64,000 bases of DNA from Pseudomonas sp. 14P_8.1_Bac3 (GCF_025466085.1 NZ_JANLOD010000019.1:1-64000); one strand, 5' to 3'. Positions 36,724-45,908 are shown, counted from the first letter of the stretch. The notes: a model not told the origin generated them from the sequence alone. Made by a program: numbers and translations.

Positions 36724-37908
36724 ATGCGCCAGCCTGCCCCTTACGTCCTGATCTATCTGCTGGTGATGGCCTGCGCCGCGGGGCTGGCGACCCGGAGCCA
36801 GGCGGCCGACGCGTCTTTACCGGTGCAGATCGGTTACCTGGGTTATCGCCCGGATCCGGGGCCGTTGCTGTCCAACGTCATTCCCGAACCGGTGGATGCC
36901 GGGCTGCGTGGAGCCGAACTGGCGATCACCGACAGCAACAGCACCGGACGTTTTCTCAACCACCGCTACAGCATGGTCGATGCCAGCGCCGACAGCCCGC
37001 AGGCGTTGCTCGACGCCGCGAAGGTGCAGCATGCGCAGGGTCTTCGGCTGTTTGTGGTGAATGCGCCCGTCGACACCCTGCGCCAACTCAGCGCGGCGCT
37101 GCCCGACAGTCTGCTGTTCAATGCCGGCAGCGCCGATGACAGCCTGCGCACCACCGATTGCCTGCCGAACGTTTTGCACACGCTGCCGAGCCGGGCCATG
37201 CTCGCCGATGCGCTCGCGCAGTTTCTGGTGGTGCGCAAATGGCAACGGGCGCTGCTGATCGTCGGCCCGACCGCTGACGATCAAGCCTATGCCGCCGCCC
37301 TGCGCCGCGCGGCTAAACGCTTCGGCCTGCAACTGGTCGCGGAAAAAGCCTGGCGTTTCGATAACGACCAGCGTCGCAGCGCTCAGGCCGACATGCCGCT
37401 GTTCACCCAGACCGCCGAGTACGACGTGGTGCTGGTGGCCGATGAGCGCGGCGACTTCGGCGAATACGTGCCCTACCAGACCTGGTATCCGCGGCCGGTC
37501 GCCGGCACGCAAGGCCTGACCCCGGTCGGTTGGCACAAGACCGTGGAAACCTACGGCGCCGCGCAACTGCAGAAACGCTTCGAAGCCATGGCCGGACGCT
37601 GGATGAATGACCGCGATTTCGCCGCGTGGATGGCCGTGCGCAGCATCGCCAGTGCGGTGAGCAAATTGCGCCAGACCGATCCGATGGCGATCCGTCAGCT
37701 GGAAATCAGCGACCAGCTGCCGCTCGACGGCTTCAAGGGTCGCAAGCTCAGCTATCGCCCGTGGAACGGCCAGTTGCGCCAGCCGATCCCGATCGTGCAA
37801 CCGCGGGCGCTGGTCAGTACCTCGCCGCAAGACGGCTTTCTGCACCCCTTCAACGAAATGGACAGCCTGGGTTACGACAAGCCCGAGGTCAGCTGCCGCT
37901 TTCCCTGA
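36724..37908 (+). CDS. PQQ-associated ABC system substrate-binding protein
   Basis: A 394-residue secreted protein with a signal peptide (cleavage near SQAADA). The body resembles branched-chain amino-acid type (family 6) binding proteins: VQIGYLGYRPDPGP, then AELAITDSNSTGRFLNH and a two-lobe layout. GGAG precedes the ATG. It begins a run with the beta-propeller, ATPase and permease genes found with PQQ alcohol oxidation in pseudomonads. The ligand is unknown, and the permease partner is of the exporter type, so an ordinary import role is doubtful. Confidence 0.8.
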   Translation: MRQPAPYVLIYLLVMACAAGLATRSQAADASLPVQIGYLGYRPDPGPLLSNVIPEPVDAGLRGAELAITDSNSTGRFLNHRYSMVDASADSPQALLDAAKVQHAQGLRLFVVNAPVDTLRQLSAALPDSLLFNAGSADDSLRTTDCLPNVLHTLPSRAMLADALAQFLVVRKWQRALLIVGPTADDQAYAAALRRAAKRFGLQLVAEKAWRFDNDQRRSAQADMPLFTQTAEYDVVLVADERGDFGEYVPYQTWYPRPVAGTQGLTPVGWHKTVETYGAAQLQKRFEAMAGRWMNDRDFAAWMAVRSIASAVSKLRQTDPMAIRQLEISDQLPLDGFKGRKLSYRPWNGQLRQPIPIVQPRALVSTSPQDGFLHPFNEMDSLGYDKPEVSCRFP

Positions 37909-37939
37909 GTTCTGCCACCACAACAATAAGGAATCTGCC

Positions 37940-38899
37940 ATGCGCCGCACCCTGCTTTCCTGCGCCCTGCTCCTCGCTGCCGGGCACGTCGCGGCCAGTA
38001 CCGCCTGGGTCTCCAACGAAAAAGACAACAGCCTGAGCCTGATCGACATGCAGACCCTGCAAGTCACCGACACCCTGCCCGTCGGCCAGCGCCCGCGCGG
38101 CTTGCTGCTGTCCCACGACAGCAAGCTGCTGTACATCTGCGCCAGCGATTCGGACCGGGTCCAGGTCATGGACGTCGCCACGCGCAAGATCATCAAGGAA
38201 CTGCCCTCGGGCAAGGACCCCGAGCAATTCGCCCTGCACCCGAACAATCGCTGGCTCTACGTTTCCAACGAGGACGATGCGCTGGTGACGGTGATCGACA
38301 CCGAAACCTCCAAGGTGCTGAGCCAGATCAACGTCGGCGTCGAACCCGAAGGCATGGCGGTCAGCCCCGACGGCAAATGGGCGGTGAACACCAGCGAAAC
38401 CACCAACATGCTGCACTGGATCGACACCAGCACCCAGACCCTGGCCGACAGCACCCTGGTGGATCAACGGCCGCGCTTCGTTGAATTCGCCCCGGACGGC
38501 AAACAACTCTGGGCCTCGGCGGAAATCGGCGGCACGGTGACCATTCTCGACGTCGCGACCCGGCAGATCCTCAAGACGCTGACGTTCCAGATCAAGGGGG
38601 TTCACCCGGACAAGGTGCAACCGGTGGGCATCAAGCTCACCGCGGACGGCAAATATGGCTTCGTCGCGCTCGGCCCGGCGAACCATGTGGCGGTGATCGA
38701 CGCGAAGACCTTCGAAATTCTCGATTACCTGCTGGTGGGCCGGCGCGTGTGGCAGATGGCGTTCACCCCGGACCAGAAGCAATTGTTGGCCACCAACGGC
38801 GTCAGCGGCGACGTGTCGGTGATTGATGTCGACAGCCTCAAAGTGACCAAATCAGTGAAGGTCGGGCGCTATCCGTGGGGCGTGGTGGTGACGCCATGA
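37940..38899 (+). CDS. PQQ-associated YVTN beta-propeller protein
   Basis: A 319-residue periplasmic protein with a signal peptide (GHVAA-STAWV). It has seven-fold YVTN-type repeats (for example WLYVSNEDDALVTVID and VSGDVSVIDVDSLKV). It lies 31 nt after the binding-protein gene and its stop overlaps the ATPase start. In this conserved neighbourhood it may act as a scaffold for the ABC system. No catalytic residues are evident. Confidence 0.85.
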   Translation: MRRTLLSCALLLAAGHVAASTAWVSNEKDNSLSLIDMQTLQVTDTLPVGQRPRGLLLSHDSKLLYICASDSDRVQVMDVATRKIIKELPSGKDPEQFALHPNNRWLYVSNEDDALVTVIDTETSKVLSQINVGVEPEGMAVSPDGKWAVNTSETTNMLHWIDTSTQTLADSTLVDQRPRFVEFAPDGKQLWASAEIGGTVTILDVATRQILKTLTFQIKGVHPDKVQPVGIKLTADGKYGFVALGPANHVAVIDAKTFEILDYLLVGRRVWQMAFTPDQKQLLATNGVSGDVSVIDVDSLKVTKSVKVGRYPWGVVVTP

Positions 38900-39627
38900 G
38901 CGCGCTCGAGGTCAGCGAGTTGAGCTTTGCCTATGGCGCGCGGGAGGCGCTGCAGCACGTGAGTTTCAGCCTGGCGCCAGGGCGTTTCGCCGCGCTGCTG
39001 GGGCCGAACGGTGCGGGCAAGTCGACGCTGATCGCGCTATTGACCCGGCTGTACGATCTGCAACGGGGTGACATCCGGGTCGGCGGCTGTTCCTTGCGAA
39101 ACGCGGCGCGTCCGGCACTCAGGCAACTGGGGGTGGTGTTCCAGCAAAGCACCCTGGACCTGGACCTCAGCGTCGAGCAGAACCTGCGCTATCACGCCGC
39201 ACTGCACGGCCTGTCGCGGCGCCAGACCGGCCTGCGCGTCGATGCCGAACTGGCCCGCCAGGCGCTGACCGAGCGCCGTCGCGAACGCGTGCGCGAGCTC
39301 AATGGCGGCCATCGCCGTCGGGTGGAAATCGCGCGGGCCTTGTTGCATGAGCCACGCTTGCTGTTGCTCGACGAGGCCAGCGTCGGCCTCGACCCGGCCA
39401 GTCGCCTGGCCCTCAATCAACACATTCGCAGCCTGTGCCGCGAACAGGGGATCAGCGTGCTCTGGACCACCCATTTGCTGGATGAGGTGCAGCCCAGCGA
39501 CGATTTGCTGATTCTTCATCAAGGTCGCCTGGTGGCCAGCGGACAGGCCGATGCCCTGAGCCTGGAACACGGCGGCGATCTGGGCTCGGCGTTCACGCGC
39601 CTGACCACCTCGGGAGCGGCGCGATGA
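38896..39627 (+). CDS. ABC transporter ATPase of the PQQ-associated system
   Basis: A 243-residue ATPase. Walker A GPNGAGKST and Walker B LLLLDEASVGLDP are complete; the signature region is degenerate (ELNGGHRRRVEIARA, where LSGGQ is usual). It starts within the stop of the propeller gene (ATGA) and ends within the permease start (ATGA). It belongs to the drug or polysaccharide export type of ATPases. Confidence 0.9.
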   Translation: MSALEVSELSFAYGAREALQHVSFSLAPGRFAALLGPNGAGKSTLIALLTRLYDLQRGDIRVGGCSLRNAARPALRQLGVVFQQSTLDLDLSVEQNLRYHAALHGLSRRQTGLRVDAELARQALTERRRERVRELNGGHRRRVEIARALLHEPRLLLLDEASVGLDPASRLALNQHIRSLCREQGISVLWTTHLLDEVQPSDDLLILHQGRLVASGQADALSLEHGGDLGSAFTRLTTSGAAR

Positions 39628-40415
39628 ACGCGTACTGGCAATGTTTCAGCGGCATCGTGCTGCGCGAATGGCTGCGGTTTGTGTTGCAGCGCACGCGGTT
39701 TCTCAGCGCGCTGGTGCGGCCGCTGCTGTGGCTGCTGGTGTTCGCCGCCGGATTTCGCGCGGCGCTGGGGATCGCGATCATCGAGCCCTACGACACCTAC
39801 ATTCCCTACGAGGTCTACATCATCCCCGGGCTGGCCTGCATGATCCTGCTGTTCAACGGCATGCAGGGCTCGTTGTCGATGGTCTACGACCGGGAGATGG
39901 GTAGCATGCGCGTGCTGCTCACCAGCCCCCTGCCCCGCACGTTTCTGCTGTGCAGCAAGTTGTTGGCGACGTCGCTGATTTCGTTGTTGCAGGTGTATGC
40001 CTTCCTGGCGATTGCCTGGGTGTACGGCGTGCAGCCACCGGCCATGGGTCTGTTGATCGCGTTGCCGGCGCTGTTGCTGGTGGCGCTGATGCTCAGTGCC
40101 CTGGGCCTGTTGCTGTCGAACGCGATCCGCCAGCTGGAGAACTTCGCCGGGGTGATGAACTTCGTGATTTTCCCGCTGTTTTTCCTGTCGTCGGCGCTGT
40201 ATCCGCTGTGGAAAATGCGCGAGTCGAGTGAGTGGCTGTATTGGCTGTGCGCGTTAAATCCGTTCAGTCACGCCGTGGAACTGGTGCGATTCGCCTTGTA
40301 CGAACGCTTCAACCCGCTGGCGATGGCGGTGTGCATCGGCCTGACGCTGCTGTTCACCGTGCTCGCCGTCCTCACCTTCAACCCGCAACACGCCGCGCTG
40401 CGCAAATCCAAATAA
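39624..40415 (+). CDS. ABC-2 type permease of the PQQ-associated system
   Basis: A 263-residue inner-membrane protein with six hydrophobic helices and the ABC-2 motif region (NAIRQLENFAGVMNFVIFPLFFLSSALYPLW). ABC-2 permeases export. It overlaps the ATPase gene by 4 nt. A homologous permease is part of the phenylethanol (ped) gene set in Pseudomonas putida. What it moves is not known; aldehydes, acids or PQQ-related compounds have to be tested. Confidence 0.88.
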   Translation: MNAYWQCFSGIVLREWLRFVLQRTRFLSALVRPLLWLLVFAAGFRAALGIAIIEPYDTYIPYEVYIIPGLACMILLFNGMQGSLSMVYDREMGSMRVLLTSPLPRTFLLCSKLLATSLISLLQVYAFLAIAWVYGVQPPAMGLLIALPALLLVALMLSALGLLLSNAIRQLENFAGVMNFVIFPLFFLSSALYPLWKMRESSEWLYWLCALNPFSHAVELVRFALYERFNPLAMAVCIGLTLLFTVLAVLTFNPQHAALRKSK

Positions 40416-40426
40416 ACTGCCCCCCC

Positions 40427-40556
40427 CTGTAGGAGCGAGGGGGACGCCTAGTTCATGCTCGCGAAGAACCCGAGGCCGACGCGGGCATTCAGACAGCCCG
40501 CGTTATCGTTGACGTCCATCGCGAGCATGAACTAGGCGTCCCCCTCGCTCCTACAG
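40427..40556. repeat. REP pair with an 18-nt loop insertion in both arms
   Basis: The two REPs (40427-40466 and 40517-40556) are inverted copies. In each, the usual 4-nt loop between GCGAG and CTCGC is replaced by the same 18 nt, GGGGACGCCTAGTTCATG. The copies are identical apart from one base at the inner end. All other REP pairs in the window have the plain 4-nt loop. Confidence 0.85.
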
Positions 40557-40578
40557 ACGGCTCCTCCCGGCAAAATTA

Positions 40579-40590
40579 CTACTTTAGTAC
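40579..40590. promoter_or_regulatory. STAC-N4-GTAS dyad upstream of the rhodanese-like gene
   Basis: CTACTTTAGTAC lies 82 nt before the start of the next gene, close to the distance seen at 36634. Confidence 0.55.
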
Positions 40591-40671
40591 CGGATGACCT
40601 GTCTATCGTCGCATTCCCAAGGCACCGCGACTGGCATGTAATGGGTTCATAACTATAAGGATCGAACCCCC

Positions 40672-41229
40672 ATGCCGCGTGCCCGACGTTGCCTGCTGCG
40701 CCCTTCACTCGTTGCGTTATCGCTGAGCCTGTTGCTGGGAACGGCCCGGGCCGAGGCGCCGTTGTTCTCCGCCGACGGTTACCGGATCGGCCTGTACCGC
40801 AGCCCGACGCCGACTCAGGTCCAGGGCGCTACCGTGCTCGATACCGCCGCCCTGCAAACCCTGCTCAGCCAGACCCCGCGTCCGGTGCTGATCGATGTCT
40901 ACCGCCGCCAATGGCTGCAAGGCCTTTTCATCGAAGACCAGCCCCATGAGAACCTGCCTGGCAGTCATTGGCTGGCCAACACCGGCGATGGTGACCTCGC
41001 ACCCGACTGGCAGGACTACTTCACACGTAACCTGAATAAATTCAGCGCCGGCAATTTGCAGCAGCCCCTGGTTTTCTATTGCCGATCCGATTGCTGGGCG
41101 AGCTGGAACGCGGTCAAACGCGCTGCCGCCATGGGCTATAAAACCCTGTATTGGTATCGCGACGGGCTGGATGCCTGGCAAGCGGCGAACCTGCCTGTGA
41201 CGCCGGCCCAGCCCGAACCCTTTCCTTGA
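40672..41229 (+). CDS. PQQ-catabolism-associated rhodanese-like protein with CxxxCW motif
   Basis: A 185-residue protein with a signal peptide (LLLGTARAEAP) and a rhodanese-like fold. The active loop reads FYCRSDCWASWNAVKRA: a Cys at the rhodanese position and a second Cys-Trp, typical of the family associated with PQQ-dependent catabolism. It may handle sulfur or copper in the periplasm and could work with the SoxYZ-like carrier. AAGGAT precedes the ATG. Confidence 0.83.
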   Translation: MPRARRCLLRPSLVALSLSLLLGTARAEAPLFSADGYRIGLYRSPTPTQVQGATVLDTAALQTLLSQTPRPVLIDVYRRQWLQGLFIEDQPHENLPGSHWLANTGDGDLAPDWQDYFTRNLNKFSAGNLQQPLVFYCRSDCWASWNAVKRAAAMGYKTLYWYRDGLDAWQAANLPVTPAQPEPFP

Positions 41230-41285
41230 GCTTTACGCCTGCGTGGAGTTGCCACACCATAATCAAAATAATGAGGTGAAAGGCT

Positions 41286-41951
41286 ATGTACAAAATTCTG
41301 ATTGCCGACGATCACCCGCTGTTTCGCGAAGCCATTCATAACGTCATCAGCGATGGATTTCCCGGCAGTGAGGTCATGGAAACCGCTGACCTGGACAGCG
41401 CCCTGGCGTTGACCCAGGACCATGACGACCTGGACCTGATCCTGCTCGACCTGAACATGCCCGGCATGCACGGCCTCAATGGCCTGATCAACCTGCGCAA
41501 CGAGGCGCCGACCATTCCGGTGGTGATCGTTTCCGCCGAGCAGGACAAGCAGATCGTGCTGCAAGCCATCACCTACGGCGCGGTGGGCTTTATCACCAAG
41601 TCCTCGCCACGGGTGCAGATGACGGACGCGATCCAGCAGATTCTCAACGGTAACGTCTACTTGCCGCCGGACATCATCCGCACTCAGAAAAGCGGTACCC
41701 ATCGCCGAATGAACGACACCCCGAGCTTCCCCCCGGAACTGCTCCAGGCCTTGACCCGCAAACAATTGCTGGTGCTGGAACGCATGACCAAGGGCGAGTC
41801 GAACAAACAGATCGCCTACACCCTGGAAATCGCCGAGACCACCGTCAAGGCGCATGTCTCGGCGATTCTGCGCAAGCTCAATGTGCACAATCGGGTGCAG
41901 GCGATCCTGAGTGCCGGGGATATTGATTTCGGGTCTTATCTGCGGCGCTGA
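41286..41951 (+). CDS. LuxR-type response regulator (PedR1/AgmR-like)
   Basis: A 221-residue NarL/FixJ response regulator. The receiver starts [16 protein letters not shown] and holds Asp55 ([10 protein letters not shown]). The helix-turn-helix is [33 protein letters not shown] gives strong translation. Its counterpart in Pseudomonas putida (PedR1, also named AgmR) and ErbR of Pseudomonas aeruginosa activate genes for alcohol oxidation. It faces a hybrid kinase gene on the opposite strand, which may be its phosphate donor. Confidence 0.83.
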   Translation: MYKILIADDHPLFREAIHNVISDGFPGSEVMETADLDSALALTQDHDDLDLILLDLNMPGMHGLNGLINLRNEAPTIPVVIVSAEQDKQIVLQAITYGAVGFITKSSPRVQMTDAIQQILNGNVYLPPDIIRTQKSGTHRRMNDTPSFPPELLQALTRKQLLVLERMTKGESNKQIAYTLEIAETTVKAHVSAILRKLNVHNRVQAILSAGDIDFGSYLRR

Positions 41952-41965
41952 GATCGAGTCGCCCC

Positions 41966-42035
41966 CATCGCGAGCTGGCTCGCTCCCACAGGTGACCGCG
42001 TCGGCCCGGATCAATTGTGGGCGTGCTCGCGAAAG
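41966..42035. repeat. REP plus decayed mate
   Basis: A normal REP at 41966-41991 is followed by a degraded inverse copy (42015-42035) between two convergent genes. Confidence 0.7.
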
Positions 42036-42058
42036 GGCCGGTACACACACCGCAAGCC

Positions 42059-44692
42059 TCAAGGCCTGCCGAGCAAATGACTCATCGCCGTCTTCAGCTT
42101 CATCGGCCGCACCGGTTTGTGCATCAACGTATGCCCCAACTCGCGAATCTGCTGCTTGAGTTCATTGCTGTAGTTAGCGGTAATCATCATCGCCGGAATC
42201 GCTGAAGCCCGGCGGGCGTTGATGCGGGCCACGGCGTCGACGCCGTTCTGGTCGTCGTCCAGGTGGTAATCGGCAATCAGCAAATCTGCTTCAGCGTGGT
42301 AATTGTCCACTTGCCGCGCCAGGTCCTGCTCCGACAGCGCCGTCACCACCTGACAGCCCCACCCTTCCAGCAAGGTGCGCATGCCCGCGCAAATGGCCGC
42401 GTCGTTGTCCAATACCCACACCCGCGCACCGCGCAGACGTTCCAGCATCGGTTCGCTCATCAGCAAGGTAGGCAACGCCTTGGGCGCCGTGGCGCTCAAC
42501 GGCACCTCGACCGAGAACACCGAGCCTTTGCCCGGCCACGAACGCACGTGAATCCGGTGCCCGAGAATCCCGGCAATTTTTTCGACGATCGCCAGCCCCA
42601 GGCCCAGCCCGCGATCCTGATCGGGACGCTGCACATCACCGCGTTTGAATTCCTGGAAAATCTCTTCCAGGCGGTTTTCCGCGATACCCATGCCGCTGTC
42701 CCAGACCTCGATCGACAAGCGTTGATGACGACGCCGGCAGCCGAGCACCACTCGACCGCTGTAGGTGTAGCGCAGGGCGTTGCTCAGTAAATTGCGCAGG
42801 ATCCGCGCGAGCAACTGAATGTCGCTACGCACCAGCGCCGAACACCGGATGAAATGCAGTTCAAGCCCTTCGCTGCGCGCCACCTGGGTGTATTCGGCGG
42901 CGAGGTTGTCCAGCAACTCGCTCAAGGCGAACGGCGCGATGTCGGCCTTGATCACCCCGGCATCGAGCTTGGAAATATCCACCAGCGTGCCCAACAGGTT
43001 TTCCACGTCCTCCAGCGAGTTGCTGACGTTGCGCACCAGAATCTCGTTGGCCACGGGCTCACGGCGCTCCAGCAGCGCGCTGGTGAACAGCCGTGCAGCG
43101 TTCAGCGGCTGCAACAGGTCGTGGCTGACAGCGGCAAGGAACTTGGTCTTCGACAGGTTGGCCCGCTCGGCGTCGAGCTTGGCCTCACGCAGCCGCGACT
43201 CCACGCGCCGACGCTCATCGATTTCGCGCAGCAACTGATCATTGAGGGTGGTCAGCTCCGCGGTGCGTTCCCGCACCCGCAGTTCCAGATTCTGATAGGC
43301 CTGGTGCAACGCCTCGGCCGTGCGCCGGCGTTCGGTGATGTCACGGATCAACACGAAGATCCCCACCACTTCGCCAGTGGCCAAGCGGTTCGGCACGTAG
43401 GAGCGCAGCATGTAGCGCTCCTGATTGTTGATGTTGGTTTCGGCAAACTCGAAGGTCACGCTTTCACCCGCCAACGCCCGGGCGACGTAGGCTTCCAGGC
43501 GCTGGTAATGCCGCTCGCTGTGCGCTTCGCGCAGGCTCTGCCCGAGCATCACACCGCGCGGCCAGCAGTACCATTCCTCGTAAACCTTGTTGGTGAATTC
43601 GTAGACCAGATCAGCGTTGAGGTAGGCAATCAGCGCGGGCACGTGGTCGGTGATCAGGCGAATCCAGCGTTCACTTTCGCTCAGCGCTTCGGCGTGTTGA
43701 TAGCGCTCGGTGATGTCAGTGAAGGTGTTGACGAAACCGCCGGTGGGCAGCGGATGGGTGCGAATTTCCAGAACCCGGCCATCGAACAGGCGCTGCTCGC
43801 ACTCCTGCACCGGCCGCCCGTTGCCGTCACGGCTGGCCGGGGTCAGCAGGGTCAATTCGCTGTCGGCGATCACTTCGGCGAATGCCCGATGGGCCGCCAC
43901 CGGGGCGAGTCCGCTGAGTTCGAGAAAGCGCCGGTTCCACAGTTCCAGAATGCCCTCGGCGTTGACCATGGCCACGCCCTGGGACAGGTTGTCGACCGCC
44001 CGCTGCAACAAATGCGATTTCTGCGCCACGGCCTGTTCGCGGCGCACGGTTTCACTGAGCTTGACGTCGGTAATGTCGGTGAACAGGATCACCCGCCCGC
44101 CTTCCTGGGTCGGCCGTTCGCTGACCTGCAGCCAGCGGCCGTCCGGCAAGCGATAGAGCAGATTTTCGTCGGCGTGGCCGCGCGGTTCCTCGGTGAACAG
44201 CCCGCTGACGGACATCATCCGCTTCACTTCCGCCAGGCGCATGCCCGCGTTGATCCGCACCCGGCTGTTGCCCCAGAACGCCTTGAAGCGGCTGTTGAAC
44301 AGGACGATGCGTTGCTCGGCGTCGAACAGGACAAAAGCGTCGGAGATGCTCTCGATGGCATCGATCAGATGCTGATGCGCGGTTTCCGCCCGCAGGCGTG
44401 CTTCGCTGAGCAAATGATTGCCGGACTTGAGTTCGGCCATCGCCTGGTTCAAGGCGTCGGTGCGTTCCCGTACCTGTTCGGCCAGCACCACCGAATGCTG
44501 GAACGCGCTGTAGGGGTCATTGCCACGGGTGACGCCGGACTCGATCCGCTCGATCAACGCGCCGTTGATGCGCTGCAATTTGCGGTTTTCGTGCTGCAAG
44601 CCGGCGATTTGCGCCTGCAGTTCAGCGGTGTCCAGGGGTCCGGCCTCGGGCAATGGCAACCCCGGTAAAGGTCTGGTTGATGTGCATGCCAT
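42059..44692 (-). CDS. PAS-rich hybrid sensor kinase (PedS1/NahK-like)
   Basis: An 877-residue cytoplasmic hybrid kinase. A coiled coil starts it, then three PAS domains (about 105-220, 235-345, 355-470), a second coil, HisKA with VSHDLLQPLNAARLF, an ATPase domain (NLLSNALRY, WDSGMGIAE, GLGLGLAI) and a C-terminal receiver (LLIADYHLDDD). It lacks membrane segments. The ATG has GGAG at 13 nt and lies 71 nt inside the FIST gene, so both are made from one mRNA. FIST plus kinase pairs are expected to sense a small molecule, and the neighbouring LuxR regulator is a likely target. Confidence 0.85.
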   Translation of the reverse strand: MACTSTRPLPGLPLPEAGPLDTAELQAQIAGLQHENRKLQRINGALIERIESGVTRGNDPYSAFQHSVVLAEQVRERTDALNQAMAELKSGNHLLSEARLRAETAHQHLIDAIESISDAFVLFDAEQRIVLFNSRFKAFWGNSRVRINAGMRLAEVKRMMSVSGLFTEEPRGHADENLLYRLPDGRWLQVSERPTQEGGRVILFTDITDVKLSETVRREQAVAQKSHLLQRAVDNLSQGVAMVNAEGILELWNRRFLELSGLAPVAAHRAFAEVIADSELTLLTPASRDGNGRPVQECEQRLFDGRVLEIRTHPLPTGGFVNTFTDITERYQHAEALSESERWIRLITDHVPALIAYLNADLVYEFTNKVYEEWYCWPRGVMLGQSLREAHSERHYQRLEAYVARALAGESVTFEFAETNINNQERYMLRSYVPNRLATGEVVGIFVLIRDITERRRTAEALHQAYQNLELRVRERTAELTTLNDQLLREIDERRRVESRLREAKLDAERANLSKTKFLAAVSHDLLQPLNAARLFTSALLERREPVANEILVRNVSNSLEDVENLLGTLVDISKLDAGVIKADIAPFALSELLDNLAAEYTQVARSEGLELHFIRCSALVRSDIQLLARILRNLLSNALRYTYSGRVVLGCRRRHQRLSIEVWDSGMGIAENRLEEIFQEFKRGDVQRPDQDRGLGLGLAIVEKIAGILGHRIHVRSWPGKGSVFSVEVPLSATAPKALPTLLMSEPMLERLRGARVWVLDNDAAICAGMRTLLEGWGCQVVTALSEQDLARQVDNYHAEADLLIADYHLDDDQNGVDAVARINARRASAIPAMMITANYSNELKQQIRELGHTLMHKPVRPMKLKTAMSHLLGRP

Positions 44693-45785
44693 TGAACTGT
44701 TCTCCGTAGGTGTTGAAACCCATCACCCGCTGATCGCGCAAGAATGTACCGATCTGCTCGAGGCTGCCGTCGGCTTCCAGCTCCATGCGCCGCAGAAAAC
44801 AATCGCAGCCCAGAGTCAGCAGCAGATCACCGAGGCGCTGGTGCAAACCGTCAAACAGGCTTTGCAGGTTCGGCAATATCGGCCCCGGCGTCATCACCGT
44901 CAGGACGATGCCATTTTCCACCGCGCAGTAGAAACTCAGGCTCAGGTCCGGATGCACCTGCTGGATGGCCCGCACGTAATACTGATCGTTGATGCGTACC
45001 GCCAGCGGGTGCGCGGCGAACGTCCGGTGATCGAGATCGGCCACGGCCATGCCGATGTGCCGGGCGTACTCCTCGGCAGCGGGTTCGGCGTTCAGTTCGA
45101 ACACCCGGCGCGAGGCGCTGTCGGCCCCGGTGACCACCAGTTTTTCCGAGCGTGGCAGGATGTGGTGGGTGGTGAAGACTTCGAAGTCCAGCCAGGTGTT
45201 GACCAGCATCACCACCGCCGCGCCGCTGTGAAACGCGCCGTCGAAATACACGTGGGTGTGGGTCAGGTAGTTGTCGTCACCGGCCGAGCCGCCGAAATGC
45301 GGGATGTCACCCAAGGCGGCGCTGAGCGCTGCGAGAACCATCTCTTCACGGCTGGACAGGCCATCGAGCAAGGTCAGGGCAAAACTGTTGCCCTTGATCG
45401 GCGCCAGGGTGTTGCTGCGACAACCGCTGACCAGACGCTCGACCATTTGCTGGGCGTCGATCAGGCTGAAGCGCTCCATCTCGTCGATCAGCTCGGCGTC
45501 GATGGAAAAATGCCGATGATCGAAACCCACCGCCGTCACGCAATTGCGTCCGTAGCCCAACGGGGTGATTTCCCCGGCGCTGGTGCAGCCCACGAGGCGG
45601 ATGCCGCCGAAGCTCTGCTGCAAGGCCAGGCCCAGCGCCTGCAGGTCGTATTCGGCGGAACAGAAAAACAACACAAACCCCAAATGCGGATGCAACAGCT
45701 GGCGGGCCAGTTCCTGCGCCGCTTGCTGGGCATCGGTCGCCTGGGACATGGCACTGACGACACCTTCACTCTGAACCGGCTGCAT
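44622..45785 (-). CDS. FIST domain sensory protein
   Basis: A 387-residue soluble protein with the FIST N and FIST C domains (for example LFFCSAEYD, LVGCTSAGEITPLGYG and HPLAVRINDQYYVRAIQQ). FIST domains bind small ligands, perhaps amino acids, and are usually linked to signalling proteins. A strong ribosome-binding site (GGGAGG) precedes the ATG. The gene runs 71 nt into the kinase gene. In Pseudomonas aeruginosa a FIST-type gene lies at the same edge of the ethanol oxidation cluster, as I recall. Confidence 0.87.
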   Translation of the reverse strand: MQPVQSEGVVSAMSQATDAQQAAQELARQLLHPHLGFVLFFCSAEYDLQALGLALQQSFGGIRLVGCTSAGEITPLGYGRNCVTAVGFDHRHFSIDAELIDEMERFSLIDAQQMVERLVSGCRSNTLAPIKGNSFALTLLDGLSSREEMVLAALSAALGDIPHFGGSAGDDNYLTHTHVYFDGAFHSGAAVVMLVNTWLDFEVFTTHHILPRSEKLVVTGADSASRRVFELNAEPAAEEYARHIGMAVADLDHRTFAAHPLAVRINDQYYVRAIQQVHPDLSLSFYCAVENGIVLTVMTPGPILPNLQSLFDGLHQRLGDLLLTLGCDCFLRRMELEADGSLEQIGTFLRDQRVMGFNTYGEQFNGMHINQTFTGVAIARGRTPGHR

Positions 45786-45851
45786 CGTCGCCTCCCGCAG
45801 GTGCGCCTGTATGAGGTGCGAGTGTACGAAGGCTGGGGGCGGCGACGTATG

Positions 45852-45863
45852 CTACTTGGGTAG
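45852..45863. promoter_or_regulatory. STAC-N4-GTAS dyad upstream of the FIST-kinase operon
   Basis: CTACTTGGGTAG lies 67 nt before the FIST start. Both halves are exact inverted repeats (CTAC/GTAG), which makes it the most symmetrical copy of the motif. Confidence 0.55.
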
Positions 45864-45908
45864 CGGTCTCGCGGTTCGATGGGATGAGACTTTTCGCCGC
45901 GAATTCCA

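Noticed and set aside
42854..44668. 604-codon plus-strand open frame opposite the hybrid kinase
   Set aside because: The minus-strand kinase has complete domains and motifs; the opposite frame has none.
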